Translations under genes and position numbers: made by a program
The notes under the pieces: model-generated
What the model was told of the DNA's origin: nothing
The model's input: only the letters and a program-made list of their open reading frames with translations
Database searches by the model: none
Shown here: piece after piece, positions 1 to 11,477 of the stretch
Position numbering within the stretch: the first letter of the stretch is position 1
Layout of the letters: every line of letters starts with the position of its first letter
NCBI GenBank assembly: GCA_015227615.1
Contig: JAALGZ010000061.1
Coordinates: forward strand, 89,398-153,397
DNA: 64,000 nucleotides
Direction of reading: 5' to 3'
Origin: Labyrinthula sp. Ha
Lineage: Eukaryota > Sar > Bigyra > Labyrinthulida > Labyrinthulaceae

Positions 1-2
1 AG

Positions 3-731
3 CTAAAATTGGGTGATGAAATAATTCAGGAAGAAAACTCCGTTCAATTAACAGTGGCTGATCTCTTACTATTGGGTGAGGAAAGTGGTGGACCAGGAAT
101 ATCCTTGTTTAGACTACTCTTGATTGGGGAAAAAGAACAAGGGTTTAGTTTGGTTCGTTTGTTTTTGCTTAGTGAAGAAAATGATGAATCGACATCTCCA
201 AGTTTGTTACGCATTGGTTTAACTACGTTGCGAGCAGTCTTTACTGGGATTAATCAACCAAAAAGAAGGATTTCAAATTGGAGCGAGAATTTGAAAGAAA
301 TGGGAGAAATTATACTAAGTTCACAGAAAAAGACACTTCCCAAGAGTTTCTCTGGTCTTACAAAGTTTGTAAAGGACTCTATCTCTACGGGATTAAGTCA
401 GTATGGACAACTAATTTCTATTCTGTTGACTGTCTCGCAAAGGAGTAAGGAATTTAATCAACTCTGGAAGGCTCAATTTTTAAATGTGAGTTCTGAATTG
501 GATAAAATTCATGCCAGGGTGAAAAATGAAGATTCTAACTGGAAGAAAATGACCCCAATTTTATCTTCACTGGCTAAAGACTTGGCTAATCAGAATTGGT
601 TGTCTGTTATTAGTCAGATTCCATCGCTTGCTTTGGCAACAGCAGACTTAATTCGAGATTATTCAGAAAGAGCAGTTAAATTAAGAAAAAATGGCCGCAA
701 AAAAGAAGAAAAAAGCCAAAACAAAGAGTAA
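3..731 (+). CDS. 3' part of an unidentified protein gene (5' end outside window)
   Basis: The frame is open from base 3 to the TAA at 729-731, giving about 242 residues. No upstream stop or start is visible, so the gene begins left of the window. The N-terminal part shows a loose repeat of Leu-rich segments ending in Gly/Ser-Glu-Glu (LLLLGEES, LLLIGEKE, LFLLSEEN), which look like amphipathic or membrane-adjacent helices. The rest is helical and polar, ending in a Lys/Arg-rich tail. I do not recognise the family. Its last 41 nt overlap the first exon of the next gene, which is read in the +1 frame. I found no 28-31 nt GT-AG intron that would join the two frames, so they look like separate overlapping genes. 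Confidence 0.6.
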   Translation, partial: LKLGDEIIQEENSVQLTVADLLLLGEESGGPGISLFRLLLIGEKEQGFSLVRLFLLSEENDESTSPSLLRIGLTTLRAVFTGINQPKRRISNWSENLKEMGEIILSSQKKTLPKSFSGLTKFVKDSISTGLSQYGQLISILLTVSQRSKEFNQLWKAQFLNVSSELDKIHARVKNEDSNWKKMTPILSSLAKDLANQNWLSVISQIPSLALATADLIRDYSERAVKLRKNGRKKEEKSQNKE

Positions 732-1159
732 GAAGGGCAAGAAAGGTAAAAAAGTCAAGCAAATTGAGGAAAGACCACCCACCCCACCACTAGAACAGCA
801 AAAGGTTTCTGTATCGTTCAAAGTACCAGTCTTTGTTCTTTTTCCTTGTAGATTCAAGGATGGTCATATAGTTCATTTAAAGAAGAACTTGCTCTAGGAA
901 CAAATGTGAATGAAATTAAAGTACACTCGTGAAGTCTTTTATACACTAGGATTTCTTAATTCAGTTGCATGGACCGATTAGAAACCTAGTGGTTTGTAAA
1001 GGAGCATTTAAACCACAAAACGAGTTGAATAATTCAAAAGAAACTTTGATTGATCTTGGGGCAAATAATCCGGAAAAAGAACCTAAATTTACTTACAACT
1101 TTGAAGTTGCTCCAATGCATTCATCCCCAATGTTGTTAATTCCACCGAAAATTTACTGA
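691..1159 (+). CDS. Small Lys-rich protein with ubiquitin-like fold, 3 exons
   Basis: Exons are 691-822, 852-920 and 950-1159, separated by two 29-nt GT-AG introns (823-851 and 921-949). Together they give 136 residues. The ATG at 691 follows an in-frame TAA (682-684) and an A-rich context, so this start is firm. The first 25 residues are almost all Lys/Ala/Gly, followed by a Pro-rich hinge. From about residue 38 the spacing resembles a beta-grasp, ubiquitin-like domain: a first strand (VSVSFK), a segment like TNVNEIKDFL, then HG, then a TLIDLG loop and a final PMLL strand. Removing the introns is what makes this domain continuous. The function is unknown. Similar Lys-rich plus ubiquitin-like layouts occur in some flagellar proteins, but that is only a hint. 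The TGA stop at 1157-1159 touches the stop of the convergent GCLC gene. Confidence 0.75.
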
Positions 1160-3199
1160 TTAACTATCTAAAAACGCGGGAGTTTCGTCAAAACCTCTTT
1201 TCTCCGTAACCAGATGTTCTTTTGGTGTTTGTTTATATTTTGCAATCAATTCTAAAATTACCGCACATTCTTCCTTTTTAAAACTTTCATCTCCATCCTC
1301 AAAATCACTTCTAAAACTAGCCCCTCTTAATTTTCTTCTTTGTCCTTTCTGTTTATCTTGATCTGGTCTATATTTACCCATCAACCCTTCATCAAACTCT
1401 TTTTCTTTTGTAATCTTATCACAATAAGTAACTAAATCATATTCTATCTCTTTCGAAACATATAGATCATTTTTATACTGCTCATGACCTTCTACAAAAT
1501 CACGAATAAATCTTGCAGTAGTTTTAATTTTCCCTCTTGCTCTATCTAAAAGAAAGTTTAAATATTTTTCCAGAGTTTCTACTGTTTTTTCATCTGCATC
1601 AATAATATCTAAATATGCGTAAATTAAAGGAAATAATCCTGGAAATTCACCTTTTCCACCTAAAATATCCAAAATAGTCATTTCTTCATAATAATCTCCT
1701 TCCTTATTTTCTTCTTCATCTCCACAATATTCTGAAAGAACAACTAATTCTTTACGAAAGAAAAACTTTTGTTTCAAAATACTATCTTTTTCATGTGCTC
1801 TTTCCATATTTTCATCTACTTTAGATATAGGAATGTATAAATTTAACCCAAAGAATAAAATAACTCTTGAAATTAATACTATTGCAACTGTATAAGCAGC
1901 ATTTTCAAAATCTGTTAGTTGAATTTCCATTGTACGAAATTCAACTCTCCAACCAATACTATTTTCTTCTTCATAAGGTGGTGGTTTCCATCTAACACTT
2001 TGCCAATTTGTAGATTGAATATTTTCAAAGTGTTCTGTTGTTTTTTTATCATCTAAATCAACTCGATCACCAAAAATTACAAGTGGATCTCTAGTAAATA
2101 AATGTGCAATATGAGTACTCAATATTTCATCTTTTATACCCTGATTTACAATTTCATAAACTTTTTTATTTATTGGTGGATTTGTATCATTATATTCTTT
2201 TAAATTGTTTTTCAAATTATCCGATTCTGAAATATATAAAGAAATTCCAGCATATCTAGATTTTTCTTGCTTATACTTTCCACGAAACTTCTCTCGTTGT
2301 TCAATTTCCCCAATTTCAAATCGAGTTCTGCAATCTACAGATGAAGAAATAACATTCCATCTTGCATCTCTTTCAGTCAAAGTTCCTTTAAAAATTGGAG
2401 AAGCTGCAGAAAGAGAGAGAAAAATTGGTCCAAGAACTGCTAATTGATCATATAAATATCTTGATTCTTTTAAATCCCGTGCTTGAAATGTAACTTGCAA
2501 ACAACAACAACCCATCCCAAAACCCATGGCATCCATCTCGACATTTTTCTCGTTACTTAAAGGAACTTTAATATCTACATTTCTACCTCTTCTTTTTCTT
2601 ATATTTCTTACAAGAGTTGCAAATCTTGGATGAGGATTAATTATTTCATCTGGAAGATATTTAGAGTTTGCTATTTTTCCTTCAAGGTTATTCCAGTTCG
2701 GTACAAATTCAGGACATCCCATTCTCGGCCAAACTGCAAGACTACTGATTGAAACATTTGGGCCTTCTTCTGCTAAAACACTCTCCAAAGATTTTCTTCT
2801 AAGTTTTAATCTTTCTTCTAGTGAAACTAAGTTATCAGTTTGATCATCAAAAGGTGCAGATGGTGTACTCTCAATCATCCAATTTCCCCATTCAGGATGC
2901 CAGATAACATTTTTAGCTGTGTTTGATAGTTTTTCAAGGATATTTTTCGCATTCAAATGTAGTTGCACTAAATTTTTATCCTTAAAAGCGTTGAATAGGT
3001 GAAATTCAACTTCATCACCCCATTTTAACGCGTCATTTCTTCGATTCTTAACTTTATTGAAGACCTCCACGAACTAAGATTTAGTAAAAATGAATGAATA
3101 TACCTGAAATGCTCCATGTTCGATAATATATTCGAGAATTTTGTAATACTCTTCGGTATCTTGCCACTCTAAGGGTTCGCCGACTCCAAGGAAACCCAT
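1160..3199 (-). CDS. GCLC: Glutamate-cysteine ligase catalytic subunit, 2 exons
   Basis: This enzyme joins glutamate and cysteine with ATP, the first and limiting step of glutathione synthesis, in the cytosol. Exon 1 is 3199-3104 and exon 2 is 3073-1160, with a 30-nt intron (3103-3074) holding a TACTAAAT branch-like site. The spliced product is 669 residues, against 637 for human GCLC. The start MGFLGVGEPLEW aligns with the animal N-terminus (MGLLSQGSPLSW), which fixes the ATG at 3199. Family blocks run in order: KWGDEVEF (49-56), the signature MDAMGFGMGCCC (212-223), a LSAASPIFKGT block, FENIQSTNW, and a GWRVEFRTME...DFENAAY block. The C-terminal roughly 75 residues are a charged extension with little family similarity. 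It is close to the animal/fungal type, not the plant/bacterial type. Its TAA directly abuts the stop of the convergent upstream gene. Confidence 0.97.
3074..3103 (-). other. 30-nt intron of GCLC
   Basis: Donor GTATAT, branch-like TACTAAAT, acceptor CTTAG. Excision joins residues HGAFQ to FVEVFNKV, matching the HGILQFLHIY region of animal GCLC. This is the best-supported example of the window's ultrashort introns. Confidence 0.92.
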
Positions 3200-6100
3200 C
3201 CAGATATTTATTTCCTTTCGTTTTTAATTTTCCCGAGAATGGTAATTCTATATTGTGTTTTTTCGGAATAATTATATGAGCATGTTTTTTCCGATTATCC
3301 GAATCCGGGCAAACGAAAGAAATTTCGCGGAAACATTCAGGAATATCCAAATGTTCCTTCTAGAAAAAAATATACCAACTATGGACACAGTACTATAACT
3401 AGCGGCACTGCCTAGCCAGATAGTCTATTTCATGGGAGTTTAATCATAACCTGGTTAGAAGATTGCGTCGCAATATATTACCGAAGAGAAACGAAATATA
3501 CTACTTATATATATGACTTAAATTGTTTCTCATTTTCTGCCTTCCAATCTTCGTTCCCAAGTCTCAATTTTGTTCCCAATTTTCCTTCATTCTTAATCCA
3601 GTGCATCATAATTATTACTAACAAACTTTGTGTGACTTTCTTCGCCTTAACTTCCGTCTCCTTCAACTACTCACAATTTAAATCTCGTCTTTCTATCGTT
3701 TTTCCATTCAGAAACATTCGCAAGATATTTAGGAAATTGTATTTCCCCATTTATTTTTAGATATATAAGTGTCTAAAATGATCCTGTTTTCCTGGTTGGA
3801 ATGTGTTCATTAAGGATAATATATGGCGGATTGAATCAAATTTTAAATGCAGGAAGTGTCATCTAAAGCTAAAAAGTGATACATCTCACATTAATCACCT
3901 GCTTCTTTTTCACCGTACGCTTGAAAAAATTTAAGCTTTGTAAGCACAGGCGGCCCATAAAGCTAAAATAAGATTTATATTCTGTCCCCGAGAAAAAAAA
4001 TCCGGTTGAATTTCGTTCACTTATTTCAAGCAAAAGGTTTCAAGAATTTATGGTGTTTTTAATTCTTGTCTCGGAGTATTGCATTGCTTTAAGTGATAGT
4101 TCCACATTAACAAATATTTTATTCCTCTTTGTTAGTATAAGCTTCTTGGTTGTATACATGAAACTCTTAAGAATTTTCATAGTATATAAAAATTTGTTTG
4201 ATATAATTATTCCTTGTCTTCAATTATGTTTTATTTTTTTTGGTTTCTTCTTATTCTCTTGATCGACGATGTTGGAACTCCCCAGACTTTCTGTATATAA
4301 TTGCTATTTTGATAGAACCTATGCAACCATGTTAAACTATTGGGAAAACTTTCCTGAACAAGTTTAATAATTCTGTATTTACTTAATAATGCTACTGACA
4401 AAAATATATTGAAATTTAAAGTAGTATTAAGCAGATATAAATAGCAGCTAATACTATCAAAATATATATATTTAACTTTTTTTCTTTAGTATCGGCATCA
4501 ACGGTAGCCTATTCAGTTTCTCATTTAAAAATTTTCTCAGACCTGTTATTTCAACATCATAACTTGTTTGTGAGTATGACATATTCAAGAATAGCTATAA
4601 AGCTTTTCCAGGCAAATTTATATTGAAGACGGATCATAGTTTTACCTAAACAGTCTATTGCAACGAGGCTTGGCTATTAAACTTCAATCTAGTTCATTGG
4701 AACTGATTCATCTCACTCAAGGCCGGGTCAACATTTCTGTAGTTGCTAATTTTATCTTAGTTGTCCGTAATTAATTCTAGTATATCTGTGGTCTGAAGTT
4801 AATTCTATATTTCCCCTATTATTACCACCTGAAGTTTTTGCACTTGCAGCATGTTGAAATAGGATCTTTCAGTTCATCTCACCCTAGCGTCCTGAGTTTT
4901 TTATATGGCTTTAAAATACACATGTTTCAAACGAAAAAATGCCTAATAATATATCTTCGGAGTTTTCTTCTGTCCACTATCTGTCAATGGTAGATGTTGC
5001 CGTTACCTTGCATATGTTGTCCTTACGGTATAATATCTATAAGACCGGTTTACTACCCTTTGGCATATACAGTGAACATCAGTTTATGAACTATTTCATA
5101 ATTAATATTTATTATAGGCATATATGGGACCATTAATACAAACTTTTTTATCCATTTGATCGAGATCATTCTATATTGTCTGACAAGAAGGAAGAAACTT
5201 TGTCTAAACTACATTTTCATCTTATTGTTTCTATTATAAAATATGAAAAAAATATTGCTCTATAGAATACATCCTGGAGCTATTGTATGTAATAGAAATA
5301 TATTTATTAAGAATATCCGTACCTATTGAAACATCGGCCTATTAGAATCATTGAGATCTCATATTTCAACTACCTATGCTTAATTGTGTGCCTCCTTTTT
5401 ATTACTTAAGTAGCCGATCTAGAATCTGTAACGGAACAGCATTAAAAGGGCAATTATTTTTGTAGCAGCTTAAGAAACTTGTTTAAGATCTCTCTTAGAT
5501 AATTTAGGCATAGATATTGCTTTCTTCTGAATTTTGGATATTCATGGGGTATGTGATGCATATATGATAACCTTATGCATTTATACTTTGGTTCACCATT
5601 GAGAGATCTTATTTAATGTATTTTTTGTATTGTCATGAGTTAGGGGAAAGAATGTCCTTTGTTTTCCTTTCAAATATTTTTGAAACGTAGACCATTTTTC
5701 AATATTAATATGTATGGGAATACCTGCATCATCATTACTTAGTTTAGTTTGTTCCAATAATGTTCTTTGATTGGGGATAATTTTTTCAGGTTACACTACT
5801 AAGATATATTACTAGGGCTAATTTCTTAATCCTTAGAAATAAAAAATTCTTAGATAATAGTATCCATTGGTCAAGAGAATATCGGCCAGCTATGTTTTCT
5901 ATTACTTATGGTATGAAAAAATACAAGCATAAAGACATAGTTTGCTAATTTAATTCGTAAGTTTCATTAATCTTCTTAAGACTATTTAGCTTGATTCCTA
6001 TTCTTTTCTTCTAAAATAACAAATGCAATATAAAATCAAGTTTCGATTGCATTTTCTTATCCTCTTGTAATTAAAGTTCTGTATTCTTATTCTTTCTCAA

Positions 6101-9100
6101 CTACTCACAGGTTCGAATAACATTATTGTATCATTCCATTGTATATTACAATATTTGTTAAACATATTTAGATAATGGAAACAGAGCGGATAATTCTTTG
6201 CAATATTAAGAATATATCCTTTCTAGCACTCACATTGCTTTCAGAAACTATGGAGATATGCTCTTTATAAGATTAATTTAAATCCTGGGTATTTATGCAG
6301 TATAATTTACCTTTTAACTTTGGTTTCATGTACTTCTCATACCCTTGCTATGTTACTAGGAATTTCTTGTTAAATCCAGTTTTCGTACTATTGTTTTCTT
6401 ATTTTCGTTATGAGTTAATCATTAATATCATAGAGTAAATTTAATATTGTACTAATTCCATTTTTTTGTAAAAGTTGTATAAAAAATTAAAATGGAACCA
6501 GCTAATATTATTAATCTTGAATTACATCCACCATCTTGTTAGTATTTATGGTTTGTAGCTGACAATGTCTAAAATTCGTTAATTTTTTAGCAGTGATAAT
6601 TCTAGCTTAAAGTGGCTACCAGTTTCTTCCAGAGTTTCCTTGTGTTCTTCAATTAAGAACTTCATATGAATATGGTTTATATAATAGTAGTTTTTTAAAG
6701 AGGATAACCATATTTTTAACAATTTAAATCTTTTAAGAATGTATGTATCTTTTTAGTGTCATGTCTTAATTTTAGGCTGAACCCTAGCTCTTGGTGGTTT
6801 AATCCCAATTCTAAAATACACAACAGCAAAATCAGAATACACAAATACATGAACTGTTCATAATTGTTATGTAATTCTAAGGCTACTCTACATTACCGTT
6901 TCATAATAACACATAATTCGAAAGTATGATGGTGTATATGAATCTAAAGAGTGTACAAATATATATTACTAATACGATGGAAAGCGGTTCCCGATTCGGT
7001 TTTATATTCTTTTTCCTAGATGCAGCTTTATAGTCAATCAAACTACTGGTATATTTATTTAGACAAAAAAAAACGATTTTATCTATATTTTGAAGAAATC
7101 CATTAATTTTGATTGTGAAAAGTATACCGCTACAATACGAATTTATTGCAGATTTTCAGTTATGTTATATGCTCATCAGTTTCATCGATTTTCTAGAACT
7201 GAGAATAAGGATATTCTATCCCTGTGTATATGTCATTAGACAATTATTTGGCGCAAGAAATAAGGGAAAAAGAAATAACCTTTTTGCTAGAGCATTTCAA
7301 AATATGAAAATAATAACCCAAGAGATCTTTCTAGTTGAGAACATATGCATGTAGAAAATGTATAATATCCACGAAATAGCAGCTTCACGCATGAACTTCA
7401 GGGATATCTTATAAATTTGTTTTTACTATATTGAATTCTTTACTCAAATACATCTAAAAATGTATTTAGATAGGAGTAAGTGAACATCATTTCGCTTGCA
7501 TCTACTCTTTGGAAAGTTATCAATGATAGTTCTTATGTGTTATCTCCTGAAAATGAAGACGAAAAAATTTAGAGTTTTATTAGTAATTATTACAACAATG
7601 AATAATTTTATGGGACTTAAAGAGGATATATCTAATACCCTGAGATAAAACACAAAAGGAATGAGAAGGGGGAAGAGCGGGAATATGAATTGTAAGAGTG
7701 AAGATCCCAGAAAATCATACTTGAGTTGACTCCGATATATTCCACAAAATGATAATCTTTTATATTTCATCAAACTTAAATTGAAATTAATATAGATACC
7801 ATTTTTATGATGTTAATTTGATTTTAACTTTTAATTGAGTATTTTTTCTTTTCACACAACAGCAGAGTAATCTATACCAAGCAATCCCAAGCATTCAAAG
7901 AGATAGAACGATGTTATAAACAATAGGGAAACCGAACTATGTCATTCATAGTCTTATACAATGTTTTTCGAAAAAGTATATTCTGGGTTAAAAAAGAGTC
8001 CATATTAACTTATAGATGTACTAACACTTAAATTATCCCAGGTGTAACAAGGATTGTTTAGTAGAAAATTCAGCTTTAAACGACAAATCTTGATGTTATT
8101 AAATTTACACCGATACCTATAACTTACAATTTAATAAATGCGAAATACTTTTCTCATAAAGCAGCAAGCATTAATTAATCATATTATTTTAATTGCTAAA
8201 TATTGTGCAGAAGCTATCTTAACCCTTAATAAAACCATTAGGACCAGAAGAATTTTAAACAAGAAAAAAATGCCAATCAAACATTTTAACTGATAGATGA
8301 AGACAAGAATCAACACAATAATATCATATTCATTTATCGCTTAATGGTTATTTCGAAATAGCCGTCATATTTTTGAGAATATTTTTGGCCCTTTCTTTCA
8401 GGTATGTAAATCCTCAGGTTTTAAAAATTCTCGAGTTTGGTTAATAAATTGAAGCCTTTTACTTTCAACGTTTATTTTCAGTCAAACTTTAGGTAATTGT
8501 ATTTGAAATTATCCTCTTTGCAATTAATTTAGGCTAAAATCTTGGATGTCAAGGAATTTCGCTATTACGTACTACTGAGTTCTACAGATACTAATATCCT
8601 CTTGCTAAGTGATTTGATAAGTAATCTATGGTATCTGCAGGTTTAAAAAGTTTGTTGAATAGAATAAAAGACTTTCATGTGTTTACCATATGTTGTTTAT
8701 GGTCGGTTATTTTTGTATTTTATTTCCTGTTCCTTAATATTTTAAGGCCAGATATTGAATCTTTAAAACTGAGATACTCGTACCAATATTTAAACTATGT
8801 TATTTCTTTCAAAATTACTCTATAATAATCCTTTGGGTATTGTGACACATACCTCTATATGTTCAACACTTATCCTCGATTTTTGTTCTATTTCTCGTAG
8901 TGTTTGTTTTACGTTTCCACTTCATCACTTTTATTTCAATGCTGTAATACATCGGATATGATTTGTCATTCCTAGACAGGACCGATAGAAATTGATGAAC
9001 TGGTTTTCCTCTTAGTTATCCTATTAAAGGTCAATATTATTGGTCCTTCCACTAAAACAATTTCTCAAAATTATAATATTAGAACGAACAAAGGAACTTG

Positions 9101-10544
9101 AAAAGGCAGCCTAGCATAAAAACACAGAGGCGTCAATCTACGATTGGTTTTATTAATTTTTAGCTCTATGAAGCTTATAGAGTACTTCAAGCTAAACTTA
9201 CGCTGTATGAACTTTTTTCAATGCAGCGAGCAAATTTGGTAAATTTAAAGACGCCAGCTATGATGATGTAGATTTTCAAGATGGAGTTAATTGTGCTGGT
9301 GATAGATCTGTTGATAACAGAGTTGGATAAATGCCGAGGTTAACGCAATTGAGTATGCTGAGCTGCAATAGATTTGAATCATAGTGGCTCAAAACAATTT
9401 TCTGTAGGGTAGGAGGTGGATCAGTAGAATTATTTTTTTGGTACAACAGGGTTGGTACTGAATCTCTTCATATGTTAATAAGATATTTATATTTCATAGA
9501 AAACATTAAGCTTTAAAATATCATTGGGGTTTAGCACAAACCTGTGTTTTCCCAATTTAGGTAGTTAAATTCATTGCTCTCTAAACTGCCATTTTCTCAC
9601 GTCAAAGCTCCAAAATTAAACCTTTACACACACCAAAGTACTTTTGTTTAAAACTGGAGAAGAATCTAAACGAGTTCTTACATTTATCGATTACTGAGTG
9701 ATAAAGGAGGATCCAATCACGGGGTGTATCTTTTTAGACACAAAGGAGGCGATATGAAAGGTTCTCCGCTATGGTAGGGTAATAGAGCTTCATTCATAAT
9801 ATCTCTTTAACCTTTTCTATTTACCTTGTTCCTTCTGGTGTACATCATCATGTATTTAATCCTCATCTACATTCTGTCCATGTATAGATTAATATTAGAG
9901 TTTAACTTTTTAGTTTATGTTTTTTGTATTGGTATTATTATTATGATAGGTCTTCCATAAGCTAACTTATAAAAAAACGATTTACAAAATTGTTGTACCG
10001 AGTAAGTCAATACAATGGAAGATTTTCATGCCAACATAACCGAAATATCTTGGATGTTTTTATATAAAACCTTGTGCTATGTTATCTATTATTTATTCTG
10101 AAATGGAAGAAAGTTCACAATATTCAGTTTACGAATAAACGAGTTTTGTTCACAAGAAATACTTGAATAGTTTATCAGTATTGTTATGTGAGATTTGATA
10201 TCTTCTTGGGTCGCTTATTTCTTTTACCAATATATGTATTAAGAAGTAGGTTGTATGAATATGCTGAAGCTCGAGTCGTGATATTTCGTGATACGTAGTT
10301 TGACACGTCATTCTAACTCCGGTATTTTGCTAATATAGTTTGAAATAATAACGGTTAGTGGCAGTTTTAAGTCATAAAAAAAGCATTGTTATAAAAAGTC
10401 AATTTATTTTATTCTTCTACTGAAGTCTACGGCTATTTATCTCTACTGTATTCTACTGAAATCTGTTTACTTTGAAAACTTCTTGAAGATCCTGGTAGCG
10501 CTCGTCTTTTTTACATATATACAAGGACGGAAAAACCTCAACAG
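3200..10544. other. Gene-poor AT-rich spacer
   Basis: The first 150 nt upstream of GCLC are less AT-rich and hold a minus-strand 89-codon reading frame (3350-3081) that overlaps GCLC exon 1 out of frame. It could be leader or uORF sequence. The rest shows short chance frames and A/T runs only. One stretch at 9225-9430 is richer in G and C and reads on the plus strand as coding-like sequence with stops, but I cannot assign it. No tRNA, repeat array or recognisable protein was seen. Confidence 0.5.
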
Positions 10545-11477
10545 AATTAATAAATCAATATCAAAAAGTTTTAATAATACAAATTTAAAACTGAAAAGCT
10601 ATTCAAGTAATCATAGATATTTAAAATTAACTCATATTCTTAAGGAAGAGAATACATTCTCATTTTCTCAATAGAGAAGACTTGATACTTTCAAATAACT
10701 CAAGATAATAGCATTTAAGAAAATGATTAACAAATTTGACTAAAAAAACTATTATACACAAAAAAATATTCTCCAAAAAATAATTTAAATATTTTAAATA
10801 GTAGAAACAAAAGAAGAGTTTTTTTGTCTTTTAATGAATTGGGTTAAAAATATATTAAAAATATTCATACAAAGATAACTATTTTTTTTAACTTAACATT
10901 TCTCTAGAAAAGTTTAAAATTGGCACCTCATAAATATTCACCAAAATATATTTATATATTATCCAAATGAAAAACATACTCATAAATATAATATTCAATA
11001 TCTCAGAAACTAAGTTTAAGGAAAGAATGCAGTCATTAAAGAATATTTCTCTTGTATTAAAAAATTACATTGTTGATAAACTTTTCTGTAAACTAATCTC
11101 AGCATCATTTTATTCTTAATGAAACTGAGGAAAAGAATAAAACACTTAAAGAGAATCTATTGCGAAACTAGAATGTCTTCTTTTGAAAATCTATTGTTAA
11201 CATAGAATATTGGGTTAAATGCTTCTATAGTTTTTCTCCTATTTATAAGTAAGATCTAGAAAAAAAAGGAAAAAACCTAAAAAGTTTTTGGAGTGCTTCA
11301 ACTGAAAGCGGAAAACCCTGGATAGAATAGCTTGTCTTTAAGTTTAAGAGTGTTCGAAGTAAACAAATAATTGGAAACAGAAACGAAAAAGGAGCTAAAA
11401 GAATAATACATTCGTAAATAGCAAGTTGTATGCTATTTTTTAGTATATAATCACTTCATATCTACATACTCAAAAAA

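Noticed and set aside
3081-3350. 89-codon minus-strand frame upstream of GCLC
   Set aside because: It overlaps GCLC exon 1 in another frame and matches no family; treated as leader or uORF at most.
6100-6130. GGTTCGAAT-like tRNA B-box
   Set aside because: No matching A-box, acceptor stem or anticodon arm could be paired around it.
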